Assembly (NCBI GenBank): GCA_002715665.1
Contig: PAZO01000008.1
Location: forward strand, 1-26,266
Origin: Chloroflexota bacterium
GTDB lineage: Bacteria > Chloroflexota > Dehalococcoidia > SAR202 > GCA-002694895
DNA: 26,266 nucleotides
Reading direction: 5' to 3'
Below, one piece after another: positions 7,869-15,895 of the stretch; the first letter of the stretch is position 1; every line of letters starts with the position of its first letter. The notes under the pieces were generated by a model, which was not told where the DNA came from, searched no databases, and was given only the letters and a program-made list of their open reading frames with translations. A program made the position numbers and the translations under genes.

Positions 7869-8195
7869 TTATCTTAGTTCTTTGATTCTGCTTTTCTTCT
7901 CTGATAGTCCACGTAAGTAATATAATTTTGATCTTCTTACTTTACCTTTACGTAAAACTTTTATAGAATCTATAGAAGGACATTCATAAGGAAAAGTTCT
8001 TTCTACACCAAAATTTTGATCAGATTTACGAACAGTGAATGATTTCCCAACACCGTTACCCTTAATTTTGATAACCACTCCTTTGAAATTCTGAATTCGA
8101 GTTCGTTCTCCTTCAGTAACTTTCACGCCTACTTCAATAGTATCACCTGATCTGAAATCAAAAGAATTATTCAATTGTTTTTCTTTAGTTGTCAT
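7869..8195 (-). CDS. rplS: 50S ribosomal protein L19
   Basis: The 108-residue product has the L19 core: [43 protein letters not shown], the [13 protein letters not shown] segment and the basic C-terminal element [14 protein letters not shown]19 lies at the 30S-50S interface near the factor-binding site. It is slightly shorter than the usual 115 or so residues. The gene is downstream of trmD on the same strand, as is classical, but 88 bases separate them and contain a good promoter, so rplS can be transcribed on its own. It converges with the Mrp-like gene. Confidence 0.97.
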   Translation of the reverse strand: MTTKEKQLNNSFDFRSGDTIEVGVKVTEGERTRIQNFKGVVIKIKGNGVGKSFTVRKSDQNFGVERTFPYECPSIDSIKVLRKGKVRRSKLYYLRGLSEKKSRIKELR

Positions 8196-8225
8196 TTGTC
8201 TTTATTATGAATATCACGAAGGGAC

Positions 8226-8254
8226 ATATTATCAGTCAAATTGATTAAGTTCAA
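8226..8254 (-). promoter_or_regulatory. Sigma-70-type promoter of rplS
   Basis: On the minus strand, TTGAAC (8254-8249) is followed by exactly 17 bases and TAATAT (8231-8226). The start would fall near 8219, giving a leader of about 25 bases before the rplS ATG. It sits in the 88-base gap between trmD and rplS and would let the ribosomal protein be expressed above the level of the tRNA methyltransferase. Confidence 0.6.
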
Positions 8255-8283
8255 TATCTATTATGATTATTTTATTATACAAA

Positions 8284-8961
8284 TCAAATTAGATCAGGTC
8301 TTTTTATTTTAGTGTTAATATCAGAATTCTTTAATCTCCATTTTGATATTTGTTCATGATTTCCAGACAACAAAACTTCTGGAACATCCATTCCCTTGAA
8401 ACTTTTAGGCTTTGTGTAAACAGGATATTTTATTTTGTTATTATTAAGTGATTCATCAGATAGTGATTCCTTATTACCTAAAACTCCTGGAATTGTTCTT
8501 GATAAAACTTCAATAAATATAGCTGTAGGAAGCTCTCCACCTGATAAAATATAATCTCCAATACTAATTTCGTGTGTAATCAAATTTGATATCACTCTCT
8601 GATCAACGCCCTCGTATCTACCTGAAATTATAATCAAATCAGTTTCTGTAATAAAATTTTTTGCTATAGATTGTTTTAAAACTTTGCCTTGTGGGCTCAT
8701 CAAGATTATTGGACAATTAGTGATATTATTAGAATGTTTGATATGTTGAACTGCTTCAAAGATTGGTTCTGGTTTAAGTATCATTCCAGGGCCACCTCCA
8801 TAACTTGTATCATCCAATTGCTTGTGTTTACCGACACCAAATTCTCTTAAATCATAATTGTATAACTTAATATGTTTATTTTTGATGGCATTTTTAATAA
8901 TTCCTTCTTTAAGTGAATCATTGATCAGGTTGGGAAAAAGAGATAATGTGTAAAAATTCAT
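8284..8961 (-). CDS. trmD: tRNA (guanine-37-N1)-methyltransferase
   Basis: The 225-residue product is a SPOUT methyltransferase that makes m1G37 next to the anticodon, preventing +1 frameshifting. It begins MNFYTLSLFPNLI, has DDTSYGGGPGMILKPEPI (near residues 50-67), SGRYEGVDQRV, and the trefoil-knot SAM site SIGDYILSGGELPTAIF with the family-typical RTIPGVLGN. The C-terminal tRNA-binding part includes GNHEQISKWR. Its ATG overlaps the stop of the upstream MoaB/MogA-like gene (ATGA), so the two are co-translated. The usual partner rimM is on the other strand about 6.5 kb away. Confidence 0.97.
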   Translation of the reverse strand: MNFYTLSLFPNLINDSLKEGIIKNAIKNKHIKLYNYDLREFGVGKHKQLDDTSYGGGPGMILKPEPIFEAVQHIKHSNNITNCPIILMSPQGKVLKQSIAKNFITETDLIIISGRYEGVDQRVISNLITHEISIGDYILSGGELPTAIFIEVLSRTIPGVLGNKESLSDESLNNNKIKYPVYTKPKSFKGMDVPEVLLSGNHEQISKWRLKNSDINTKIKRPDLI

Positions 8962-9446
8962 CTTTTTATCTCTTTATGATCAGTATTACCTTTTATCAAA
9001 TCTATAGAGTGAGGCAATAGAGGTAATAATACCTCTAAATTTTCTTTAACAGCTTTTGGGCTACCGGGGAAATTTACAATCAATTTTTTATTGAAGACCC
9101 CTGCGACAGCTCTAGATAGTGCGACAAAATCAGTTTTGGAATAATTTTTAATCCTCATTAACTCAGATATACCAGGAATTTCATACTCTATGATATTTTT
9201 AGTTGCTTCAGGTGTTACATCTCTTGGGCCAATCCCTGTACCTCCTGTAGTTAAAATCAGTTCATTGTCAGAATCCTCACAAAGAGTTTTTAAAGCTTGC
9301 TCAATATCATCAATTTCATCAGCCACAAGCATATGTTCAATCAAAATATTTTGGGAGCCCATAATATCAATAATCAAAGGCCCTCCAAGATCTTTGTTAG
9401 TCCCACTAAATGCAGAGTCACTTATTGTTAGTACACTATATTTCAT
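8958..9446 (-). CDS. MoaB/MogA-family molybdopterin biosynthesis protein
   Basis: The 162-residue product shows the molybdopterin-binding fold: MKYSVLTISDSAFSGTNKD at the start, LILTTGGTGIGPRDVTPEA (near 80-98) with the conserved TTGGTG loop, and the C-terminal LIVNFPGSPKAVKENL. MogA adenylylates molybdopterin before molybdenum insertion; MoaB proteins are close relatives and I cannot separate the two by eye. I chose the ATG at 9446 over a TTG two codons upstream because it opens directly into the first strand. It is translationally coupled to trmD. No other molybdenum cofactor gene is in the window, and pairing with trmD looks like compaction rather than shared function. Confidence 0.88.
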   Translation of the reverse strand: MKYSVLTISDSAFSGTNKDLGGPLIIDIMGSQNILIEHMLVADEIDDIEQALKTLCEDSDNELILTTGGTGIGPRDVTPEATKNIIEYEIPGISELMRIKNYSKTDFVALSRAVAGVFNKKLIVNFPGSPKAVKENLEVLLPLLPHSIDLIKGNTDHKEIKR

Positions 9447-9564
9447 AAACAAATTAAGTTAAATTGATAATTAATTATATATTAAAAAACCACTTTATTT
9501 ACCTTGAAAAGTATTTTCATACTCTGCAAAACTTTATTTCCATACAAATATTATTAATTTATAT

Positions 9565-10461
9565 ATGAAAATTCTACATATCCCTGTTCTTTGCGATGAA
9601 ATAATCGAAAATTTATATATTCATAATAAAACCACTAACATAATTGACTGTACTCTAGGAGAGGGTGGGATGAGTGAAGAAATTTTATCAACAATAGAAG
9701 ATGTTTATATTTTTGGTATAGACAAAGATTCGTCAATATTAAATATTGCAAAAGAAAGACTAAGAAAATATAAAAATATAGATTTAATTAATGAAAATTA
9801 TATTAATCTTTCAAAGAACAAAAAAATAAATAAAGATATTCATAATATTATTTTTGATCTTGGACTATCAAATTATCATCTTAGAAATTCAAACAAAGGT
9901 TTTAGTTTTGATAGTAATAATATTCTTGATATGAGATTTGATGAGTCAGAAAATTTAACAGCTCACCAAATAATCAATCAATACAATAAAAAAGAGCTCT
10001 TAACAATATTTAAAGAATATGCAGATTTCCCTATTAATTCAAATACAAATAAATTCATTGAACATATTTTTCAAAAAAGACCAATAGATACCTGTGAAAA
10101 CCTAAAAAAAATATGTTTAAATTTTTACAGAAATTTGCCATATAACAAAGCAATACAAAATATAACAAGGATTTTTCAAGCAATAAGGATAGAAGTGAAT
10201 AATGAGTTTGAAAATATAAAAAACGGATTAGAAAATGCATTTAATGTAATAGAACCAAAAGGAAGAATCCTTGCGATAACTTATCATTCAGGTGAAGACA
10301 AAATAGTTAAAAATATATTTAGGGAATATAAATCAAATAACAATATTGAAAAAAAATTTAAATTAATTAATAAAAAGGTAATTAAACCTACTTTTGAAGA
10401 GCAAAAAACAAATTCAAGTAGCAGAAGTGCAAAATTAAGAATTATCGAAAGAGTAATATAA
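9565..10461 (+). CDS. rsmH: 16S rRNA (cytosine-1402-N4)-methyltransferase
   Basis: The 298-residue product (a typical length) starts HIPVLCDEIIENL, has the SAM-binding motif DCTLGEGGMSEEIL (residues 29-42) and GIDKDSSIL, then IIFDLGLSNYHLRNSNKGFSF corresponding to the DLGxSSxQLxxxxRGFSF motif of RsmH/MraW, the downstream FDE element, and the C-terminal TYHSGEDKIVK and SRSAKLRIIERV. It methylates C1402 in the decoding centre. It is usually the second gene of the division and cell wall cluster after mraZ; here it is directly followed by ftsA. No mraZ precedes it and no convincing promoter was found in the 118-base divergent region, although two overlapping short inverted repeats lie at 9505-9523. 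Confidence 0.96.
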   Translation: MKILHIPVLCDEIIENLYIHNKTTNIIDCTLGEGGMSEEILSTIEDVYIFGIDKDSSILNIAKERLRKYKNIDLINENYINLSKNKKINKDIHNIIFDLGLSNYHLRNSNKGFSFDSNNILDMRFDESENLTAHQIINQYNKKELLTIFKEYADFPINSNTNKFIEHIFQKRPIDTCENLKKICLNFYRNLPYNKAIQNITRIFQAIRIEVNNEFENIKNGLENAFNVIEPKGRILAITYHSGEDKIVKNIFREYKSNNNIEKKFKLINKKVIKPTFEEQKTNSSSRSAKLRIIERVI

Positions 10462-10465
10462 AACA

Positions 10466-11812
10466 ATGGAATTTAACACAATAACAGCCATAGATATAGG
10501 TACAACTAAAATAGCCACTATCGTAATTAAATACACCAAACCGGGTAATATAGAAATTTTAGGGCACAGTGTTGTTCCTTGCACAGGATTGAGTAAAGGG
10601 AATGTTGTAGATGTGGAAAAAACATCAGAAGGAATAAAACAATCCCTAGATGTTTTAAAAGAATATTACAATTTGAATATTCAATCGGCATTTTTAGGAA
10701 TAACCGGATCTCATGTCAATTTTGAAGATAGATGGGATACTTTAGAAGAAGTTGCTCAATCAGGAGTAATTACCAGAGAAGATATAATCAAAAATCCTCT
10801 GAAAAATTCAGAGAAAAAAATAGAAAACAAATCTATATTACATTCTATACCTGTAGGTTATTCAGTAGATGGATCGGAAGAAATATTAAATCCAATTGGC
10901 ATGCATAGCTCTAACTTGTCAGTAAGAACTCATCTTATTTCAGCATCTCCATCTGCAATTAATAAATTAATACAATCTGCAACAAATGCGGGCATTAAAT
11001 CTGATGGGATAATCCTTGAGCCATTAGCAAGTTCTCATGCTGTAATATCAGACAAAGAAAAGCTAGAAGGTGTTTTAATGGTAGACATTGGCGGAGGAAC
11101 TACTGATCTAATGTTTTTCAAAAACAAAACTGTCAATTATACTGGTGTAATTCCTGTAGGTGGTTACCATTTTACAAATGATATAGCTACAACTTACAAA
11201 ATAGACACAAGAGAAGCAGAGCTCATAAAAATAAAATACGGCTCTGCAATACAAACTTCTAACAAAGAAGCTGTTGAGTCTGTAAAAATGAAAAGTGAAT
11301 TGTCAAATGAAGAAATAGAAGTACCACTAAGAGAATTAGTTAGACTAACAAGAGACAGATCAGAAGAATTAGTTAAATTAATAGCAATAAAAACAAAAGC
11401 TATAGATTTCAAAGATAATCCAAATTATAGAATTGTACTAACAGGTGGAACAAGTAATTTACATGGTCTTGAAAAATTAATTGCTACAAATATCACTAAT
11501 AATGTAAGAGTTGGGAATCCAAAAGATAATTTAACTCAAAATATAAAAATATTTAATCTACCCGAAGAATTAAAAAATCCTAGATTTTCAACAGTATTAG
11601 GAATGATTTTATGGACTGTTGGTGGGATCATGAATGAAACCTCAGACTCAAGTTTCAAACCTGAAAAAATCGAAAAAAATGACCCTTATACATATTCCAT
11701 TAGTACCCAAATAAACTATTTAATAAATATTCTAAATAACTTTTTTAGTAATTTAAAAAAAACAAGCCAGCAGATAATAGATAATTTTAATAAAAAAGGA
11801 GATCAACAATGA
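10466..11812 (+). CDS. ftsA: Cell division protein FtsA
   Basis: The 448-residue actin-like protein has the phosphate-1 motif AIDIGTTKIATIV (residues 8-20), the phosphate-2 motif MVDIGGGTTDLMFF (205-218), the FtsA-specific 1C domain in between (about 85-160), and the adenosine motif VLTGGTSNLHGLE. The C-terminus (from about 420) contains NNFFSNLKKTSQQIIDNF, a plausible amphipathic membrane-targeting helix. FtsA tethers FtsZ filaments to the membrane and recruits later division proteins. It begins four bases after rsmH. The stop overlaps the ftsZ ATG by four bases, giving coupled synthesis of the tether and the tubulin. Confidence 0.95.
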   Translation: MEFNTITAIDIGTTKIATIVIKYTKPGNIEILGHSVVPCTGLSKGNVVDVEKTSEGIKQSLDVLKEYYNLNIQSAFLGITGSHVNFEDRWDTLEEVAQSGVITREDIIKNPLKNSEKKIENKSILHSIPVGYSVDGSEEILNPIGMHSSNLSVRTHLISASPSAINKLIQSATNAGIKSDGIILEPLASSHAVISDKEKLEGVLMVDIGGGTTDLMFFKNKTVNYTGVIPVGGYHFTNDIATTYKIDTREAELIKIKYGSAIQTSNKEAVESVKMKSELSNEEIEVPLRELVRLTRDRSEELVKLIAIKTKAIDFKDNPNYRIVLTGGTSNLHGLEKLIATNITNNVRVGNPKDNLTQNIKIFNLPEELKNPRFSTVLGMILWTVGGIMNETSDSSFKPEKIEKNDPYTYSISTQINYLINILNNFFSNLKKTSQQIIDNFNKKGDQQ

Positions 11813-12885
11813 CAATAAGCAACGAAATGTTAGGAGCAGCAAAAATTAAAGTATTAGGAGTAGGTGGTGGAGGATGTAACGCAATAACGAGAATGTATAA
11901 ACAAAGAATAGTTGGGGTGGAATACTTAGCATTAAATACAGATGCACAATCGCTTCTCAGTATGGAAATCCCAGACAGTATTAGAATTGGAGAAAAACTG
12001 ACTAAAGGACAAGGAGTAGGTGGTGATCCTAAAAAAGGAGGCGCATCTGCTGAAGAATCACAAGCAGAGATTCAGTCCAAATTAATCGGCGCAGATATGA
12101 TTTTTGTAGCAGCTGGAATGGGTGGTGGAACTGGTACAGGAGCTGCACCTGTTGTTGCTAGAATAGCGAAAGAAACTACCGACGCTTTAGTGGTTGGTGT
12201 TGTAACAAAACCATTTGAATTTGAAGGTACAAGAAGAACTAAAGTTGCTGAAGAAGGAATAAAAGAACTAAGAAAACATTGTGATACTCTCTTAGCTATC
12301 CCTAACGAAAGACTAAATATTATCTGTGAAGAAGAAATAACAACAGCTAATGCTTTCAGAATGGCTGACGATGTACTTAGAATTGGTGTGCAATCTATTG
12401 CAGAAGTTGTTACAACAACAGGTGAAATAAATACTGATTTTGCTGATGTTAATGCCATTATGAGAAACGCAGGACCCGCATGGATGTCCATAGGTTATGG
12501 CGCTGGTGAAGATAGAGCAAAAGATGCAGTAAAGCAAGCTTTGCAAAACCCTCTACTTGATATATCCATAGAAGGTGCAAAAGGAGTGTTATTTAATATA
12601 GTAGGCGGAACAGATTTGAAATTAGAAGAATTGAAAATTGCAGCCGATGAAATAAATAAACTAGCAGATCCTGGTGTAAATATGATTTTTGGAATGGGGA
12701 CAGATGAAAAAATGAACAGTGAAATAAGAGTAACTATTATTGCCACTGGATTCGAAACAAATGAATCATACATTGATATGAATGATCAATCAGAAGATAT
12801 ATTTAAAATCTTAGACAACGAAGATGAAATATATGCTCCTATTGATTTACCTCCTTTCTTAAGAAAGTATGTACAAAACTCATAA
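11809..12885 (+). CDS. ftsZ: Cell division protein FtsZ, short C-terminal linker
   Basis: The 358-residue tubulin homologue has KVLGVGGGGCNAITRM (14-29), the tubulin signature GGGTGTGAAP (105-114), NERL, and the T7 loop with NTDFADVNAIM supplying the catalytic acidic residue to the next subunit. The globular core ends near residue 323. A linker of only about 22 residues follows, then DLPPFLRKYVQNS (346-358), which matches the conserved FtsZ tail that binds FtsA (DIPxFLRxR-like). Most FtsZ linkers are about 50 residues or more. A strong ribosome binding site (AAGGAGA) lies inside the end of ftsA. A hairpin terminator follows 25 bases after the stop. Confidence 0.97.
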   Translation: MTISNEMLGAAKIKVLGVGGGGCNAITRMYKQRIVGVEYLALNTDAQSLLSMEIPDSIRIGEKLTKGQGVGGDPKKGGASAEESQAEIQSKLIGADMIFVAAGMGGGTGTGAAPVVARIAKETTDALVVGVVTKPFEFEGTRRTKVAEEGIKELRKHCDTLLAIPNERLNIICEEEITTANAFRMADDVLRIGVQSIAEVVTTTGEINTDFADVNAIMRNAGPAWMSIGYGAGEDRAKDAVKQALQNPLLDISIEGAKGVLFNIVGGTDLKLEELKIAADEINKLADPGVNMIFGMGTDEKMNSEIRVTIIATGFETNESYIDMNDQSEDIFKILDNEDEIYAPIDLPPFLRKYVQNS

Positions 12886-12910
12886 GAAATAATTTTAAAA
12901 ATTATAAATT

Positions 12911-12943
12911 AAAAAAATGCCGTTTGAAAACGGCATTTTTTTT
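12911..12943 (+). terminator. Rho-independent terminator after ftsZ
   Basis: An eight-base-pair stem (ATGCCGTT / AACGGCAT, 12917-12924 and 12929-12936) closes a TGAA loop. It is flanked by an A run on the left and followed by a T tract ending at 12943. The A and T runs can extend the stem, so it may work on both strands. It separates rsmH-ftsA-ftsZ from nrdR-nrdJ; the -35 box of the next promoter begins two bases after the T tract. This is the only clear intrinsic terminator seen in the window. Confidence 0.9.
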
Positions 12944-12944
12944 A

Positions 12945-12974
12945 TTGACACATATCTATATATAGTAGTAAATT
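12945..12974 (+). promoter_or_regulatory. Probable promoter of the nrdR-nrdJ operon
   Basis: TTGACA at 12945-12950 is a perfect -35 element. With an 18-base spacer the best -10 is TAAATT (12969-12974), a four-of-six match. A TATAGT at 12961-12966 is a better hexamer but too close to the -35. The presumed -10 region is directly overlapped by the first NrdR box. The transcript leader would be about 30 bases. Confidence 0.5.
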
Positions 12975-12998
12975 ATTTTCTATCCCCATATATAGTGG
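12953..12998 (+). promoter_or_regulatory. Tandem NrdR boxes
   Basis: Two near-palindromic sites match the NrdR box consensus (acaCwAtATaTwGtgt). Box 1 spans 12953-12968 with the perfect core CTATATATAG (12956-12965). Box 2 spans 12983-12998 with the core CCATATATAG (12986-12995), one mismatch. Their centres are 30 bases apart, close to three helical turns, as found for paired NrdR boxes in front of ribonucleotide reductase operons. They lie between the -35 element and the nrdR start codon, so binding would block transcription. The downstream genes are nrdR itself and the reductase, which makes autoregulation very likely. Confidence 0.82.
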
Positions 12999-13012
12999 TA
13001 GCGTTTTAAATT

Positions 13013-13471
13013 ATGATTTGTTTATATTGTGACTCTAAGTCTTCAAAAGTAGTAGATTCTCGTGATATATCTAAAGGTATTAGAAGAAGAAGGGAATGTT
13101 TGAAATGTAGCAAGAGATTCACAACATATGAAACTATTCAAACAAAATCAATAATTGTAACAAAAACCAACGGAAGAAATGAAGAGTTTGATGAAGAAAA
13201 AATATGGAGTAGCTTAAATAAGGCTTGCGCAAAAAGACCTGTTTCAAATAGATCTCTAAGCAAAATAATACTAGAAATAGAGGCAGAGATTGATAGGTCT
13301 GGTAAAAGTGAGGTTAGTTCGAAAAAAATCGGACAAATCATTATGGATGGACTGGAAAAATTAGACAGAGTATCATATATAAGATTTGCAAGTGTATATC
13401 GAGAGTTTGAAAATATAGAAACTTTCAGAAAAGAAATAGATACTTTATTAAGCGAAAAAAATAAAAACTAA
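13013..13471 (+). CDS. nrdR: Transcriptional repressor NrdR
   Basis: The 152-residue product has the N-terminal zinc ribbon with Cys3, Cys6, Cys29 and Cys32 (MICLYCDSK and ECLKCSKRFTTYE), the basic stretch GIRRRREC, and an ATP-cone domain from about residue 49 to 139. NrdR senses the ATP/dATP balance through the cone and represses ribonucleotide reductase genes. Length is normal. It lies 21 bases before nrdJ and is preceded by tandem NrdR boxes, so it should control both its own gene and the reductase. Confidence 0.97.
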   Translation: MICLYCDSKSSKVVDSRDISKGIRRRRECLKCSKRFTTYETIQTKSIIVTKTNGRNEEFDEEKIWSSLNKACAKRPVSNRSLSKIILEIEAEIDRSGKSEVSSKKIGQIIMDGLEKLDRVSYIRFASVYREFENIETFRKEIDTLLSEKNKN

Positions 13472-13492
13472 ATTAAAATGGAGTAAATATAC

Positions 13493-15877
13493 ATGGTTAC
13501 AAAAGAAAATGGTTCATTTACCGAAAACGCTTTAAAAGTACTAGAAAAAAGATATTTATTAAAAGGTTCCAACAATGAAATTATTGAAACACCTAAAGAG
13601 ATGTTTCATAGAATTTCAAAACACTTAGCAAAACAGGAAGAAAAATTTGGCGCAAAAAAAGAAGAAGTTAAAGAATGGGAAGAAAAATTCTTTAACCTAA
13701 TGTGGGATCTCGATTTTATGGCTAACAGCCCTACCCTTATGAATGCAGGAACTGGTCACGGAACATTAAGTGCTTGTTATGTCTTAGATATTGAAGATAG
13801 CATGCAAGGAATAATGAAAGCAGCTTCAGAACAAGCAATGATAGAAAAATTTGGAGGGGGTATTGGGTTTTCGCTATCTGATATTAGGCCACTAGGAAAC
13901 AAAATACAAACCACTCACGGAAAAGCCTGTGGCCCCATAGCAGTTTTAAATCTTCTATCTGAGGTAGGAACAATGATTACACAAGGTGGAAAAAGAGACG
14001 GGGCTCATATGGCGATTATGTCAGTATACCATCCTAACATAAAAGATTTTATTACATGCAAAACTGTTGAAGGAGAAATAAGTAATTTCAATATTTCAGT
14101 TGGAGCAGATTCAAATTTTATGGAAGCTGTAAGAGATGATAAATATTTAAGACTGGCATGGCCTCTTGATAAAAAATCATATTCCAAACCACAAAAAGAA
14201 AATAATGACGAGTATGTAAAAGCTCGGGAAATATACAATATGATGATAGATGGTGCGTGGAAAAATGGTGAGCCTGGAATGGTTTGGCTAGACAAAATAA
14301 ATGAAGATAACACAACACCTCAAATAGGGCAAATTAATGCCACTAACCCATGCGGAGAGCAACCCTTGTTATCTGGAGAATCTTGTAATCTCGGGAGCAT
14401 AAACTTAGGTAACTTTGTAACAAATGGAGAATTTCAAGAAGACAGGTTTATAGAAACAGTTAAAACATGCGTAAGATTTCTAGACAATGTCATTGATGCC
14501 AATAATCATCCAACTGAAACAACAATAAAAATGAACTCTCTAACACGTAAAATAGGATTAGGATTAATGGGATGGGCTGACTTACTTATTAGGATGAACA
14601 TTGCATATGATTCAGATGAAGCTATAGAAATAGGTGACAAAATCGGATCAATAATGAAAGAAACAGCTGACCGTTACAGCTCACATCTTGGTAAACTCAA
14701 AGGAAATTTCCCGGCTTTTGATGAAAGTATATTAAACAAAAAAAATGGAGGAGAATGGGATACGATGAGAAATGCATGGAGGTTGAGCATCGCTCCTACA
14801 GGTACCATTAGTATGATATCTAATTGTTCAAGTGGAATTGAACCATTGTTTGGGATCGCTTATAAAAAACATAACATGTCAGCTGCTTTGGAAGGTGTAG
14901 AACTGTTTTACATTAATGAAGATCTGAAAAATCAACTTCAAGATAATATGATTGACGAAAATAATGAAAAGATAAATATTGACAAGTATCTTGATGGAGG
15001 AGGAGATATAAGAGAATTGATGACAGATGAACAAAATAAAATATTTACTGAAAGCCCTATGATTGAACCAAAATGGCATGTTAAAACACAAGCAGTATTT
15101 CAAAAGTATGTTGATAGCGGTATCTCAAAAACAATTAACTTACCTAACCATGCTACTAAAGCAGATGTAGAGGAAGCATACACTTTAGCTTGGGAATTAG
15201 GATGTAAAGGGATTACAGTTTACAGAGCAGGAAGCAGAGAAAAAGAAGTATTGGTATCAACAAATAATGATGAAAATACAAAATCTGCTAATAAAGATTC
15301 TAAATCAAAAGTTTTAGATACTAATACCCCTGAACCAAGAAATAGACCTTCTGTAGTTCCAGGAGTAACAGAAAAAGTCCGAACTGGTCATGGAAATATG
15401 TATGTAACAGTAAATTTTGACCAAAATTCTGATCCCTTTGAATTATTCGCAAATTTAGGAAAAGCTGGATCTAGCGATTCTGCCAACTTAGAAGCTGTAT
15501 CAAGGTTAATTTCTCTTGCACTAAGATCCGGAATTAAAACCAAAGAAATTGTAAATGAACTTAAAGGTATATCCGATTTACCAGTTTGGGACAATGGAAA
15601 AATGATTTTGTCTGCGCCTGATGCGGTAGCACAAGTATTAAACAAACATACAGGCAGCGACTCACTTAATAACATTGGGATCGATATAACAGAATCTGAT
15701 AGTTTAAATAATACTGCTCAAACTTCAAATGGTAATGGAAATAGGAAGAACTCAATGGACATTACAGAAGCACAGCAAGCAATGATAGGCACTCAATGCC
15801 CTGAATGTCCTTCAAATTTAATTTTTGAAGAAGGTTGTTTAAATTGCCATCAATGTGGCTACTCCAAATGTGGATAA
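13493..15877 (+). CDS. nrdJ: Adenosylcobalamin-dependent (class II) ribonucleotide reductase
   Basis: The 794-residue product carries the class II reductase core: ANSPTLMNAG, LSACYVLDIEDS (Cys95, expected partner of the active disulfide), the FGGGIGFSLSDIRP block, NPCGE at 285-289 (Cys287 and Glu289, radical site), Cys298, and APTGTISMISNCSSGIEP. The C-terminal part holds a TSCPD-type region (about 640-690) and ends in a cysteine-rich segment with Cys769, 772, 782, 785, 788 and 793, which looks like a zinc ribbon plus redox cysteines. It makes deoxyribonucleotides with B12 as radical source and needs no oxygen. GGAG lies before the ATG. No class I or III reductase is in the window. Dependence on cobalamin, made or imported, follows. 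Confidence 0.96.
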   Translation: MVTKENGSFTENALKVLEKRYLLKGSNNEIIETPKEMFHRISKHLAKQEEKFGAKKEEVKEWEEKFFNLMWDLDFMANSPTLMNAGTGHGTLSACYVLDIEDSMQGIMKAASEQAMIEKFGGGIGFSLSDIRPLGNKIQTTHGKACGPIAVLNLLSEVGTMITQGGKRDGAHMAIMSVYHPNIKDFITCKTVEGEISNFNISVGADSNFMEAVRDDKYLRLAWPLDKKSYSKPQKENNDEYVKAREIYNMMIDGAWKNGEPGMVWLDKINEDNTTPQIGQINATNPCGEQPLLSGESCNLGSINLGNFVTNGEFQEDRFIETVKTCVRFLDNVIDANNHPTETTIKMNSLTRKIGLGLMGWADLLIRMNIAYDSDEAIEIGDKIGSIMKETADRYSSHLGKLKGNFPAFDESILNKKNGGEWDTMRNAWRLSIAPTGTISMISNCSSGIEPLFGIAYKKHNMSAALEGVELFYINEDLKNQLQDNMIDENNEKINIDKYLDGGGDIRELMTDEQNKIFTESPMIEPKWHVKTQAVFQKYVDSGISKTINLPNHATKADVEEAYTLAWELGCKGITVYRAGSREKEVLVSTNNDENTKSANKDSKSKVLDTNTPEPRNRPSVVPGVTEKVRTGHGNMYVTVNFDQNSDPFELFANLGKAGSSDSANLEAVSRLISLALRSGIKTKEIVNELKGISDLPVWDNGKMILSAPDAVAQVLNKHTGSDSLNNIGIDITESDSLNNTAQTSNGNGNRKNSMDITEAQQAMIGTQCPECPSNLIFEEGCLNCHQCGYSKCG

Positions 15878-15895
15878 AACAAATAAAAAAATGGC

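Noticed and set aside
9447..9452. TTG start for the MoaB/MogA-like gene
   Set aside because: An ATG two codons downstream leads straight into the conserved first strand and needs no rare start codon.
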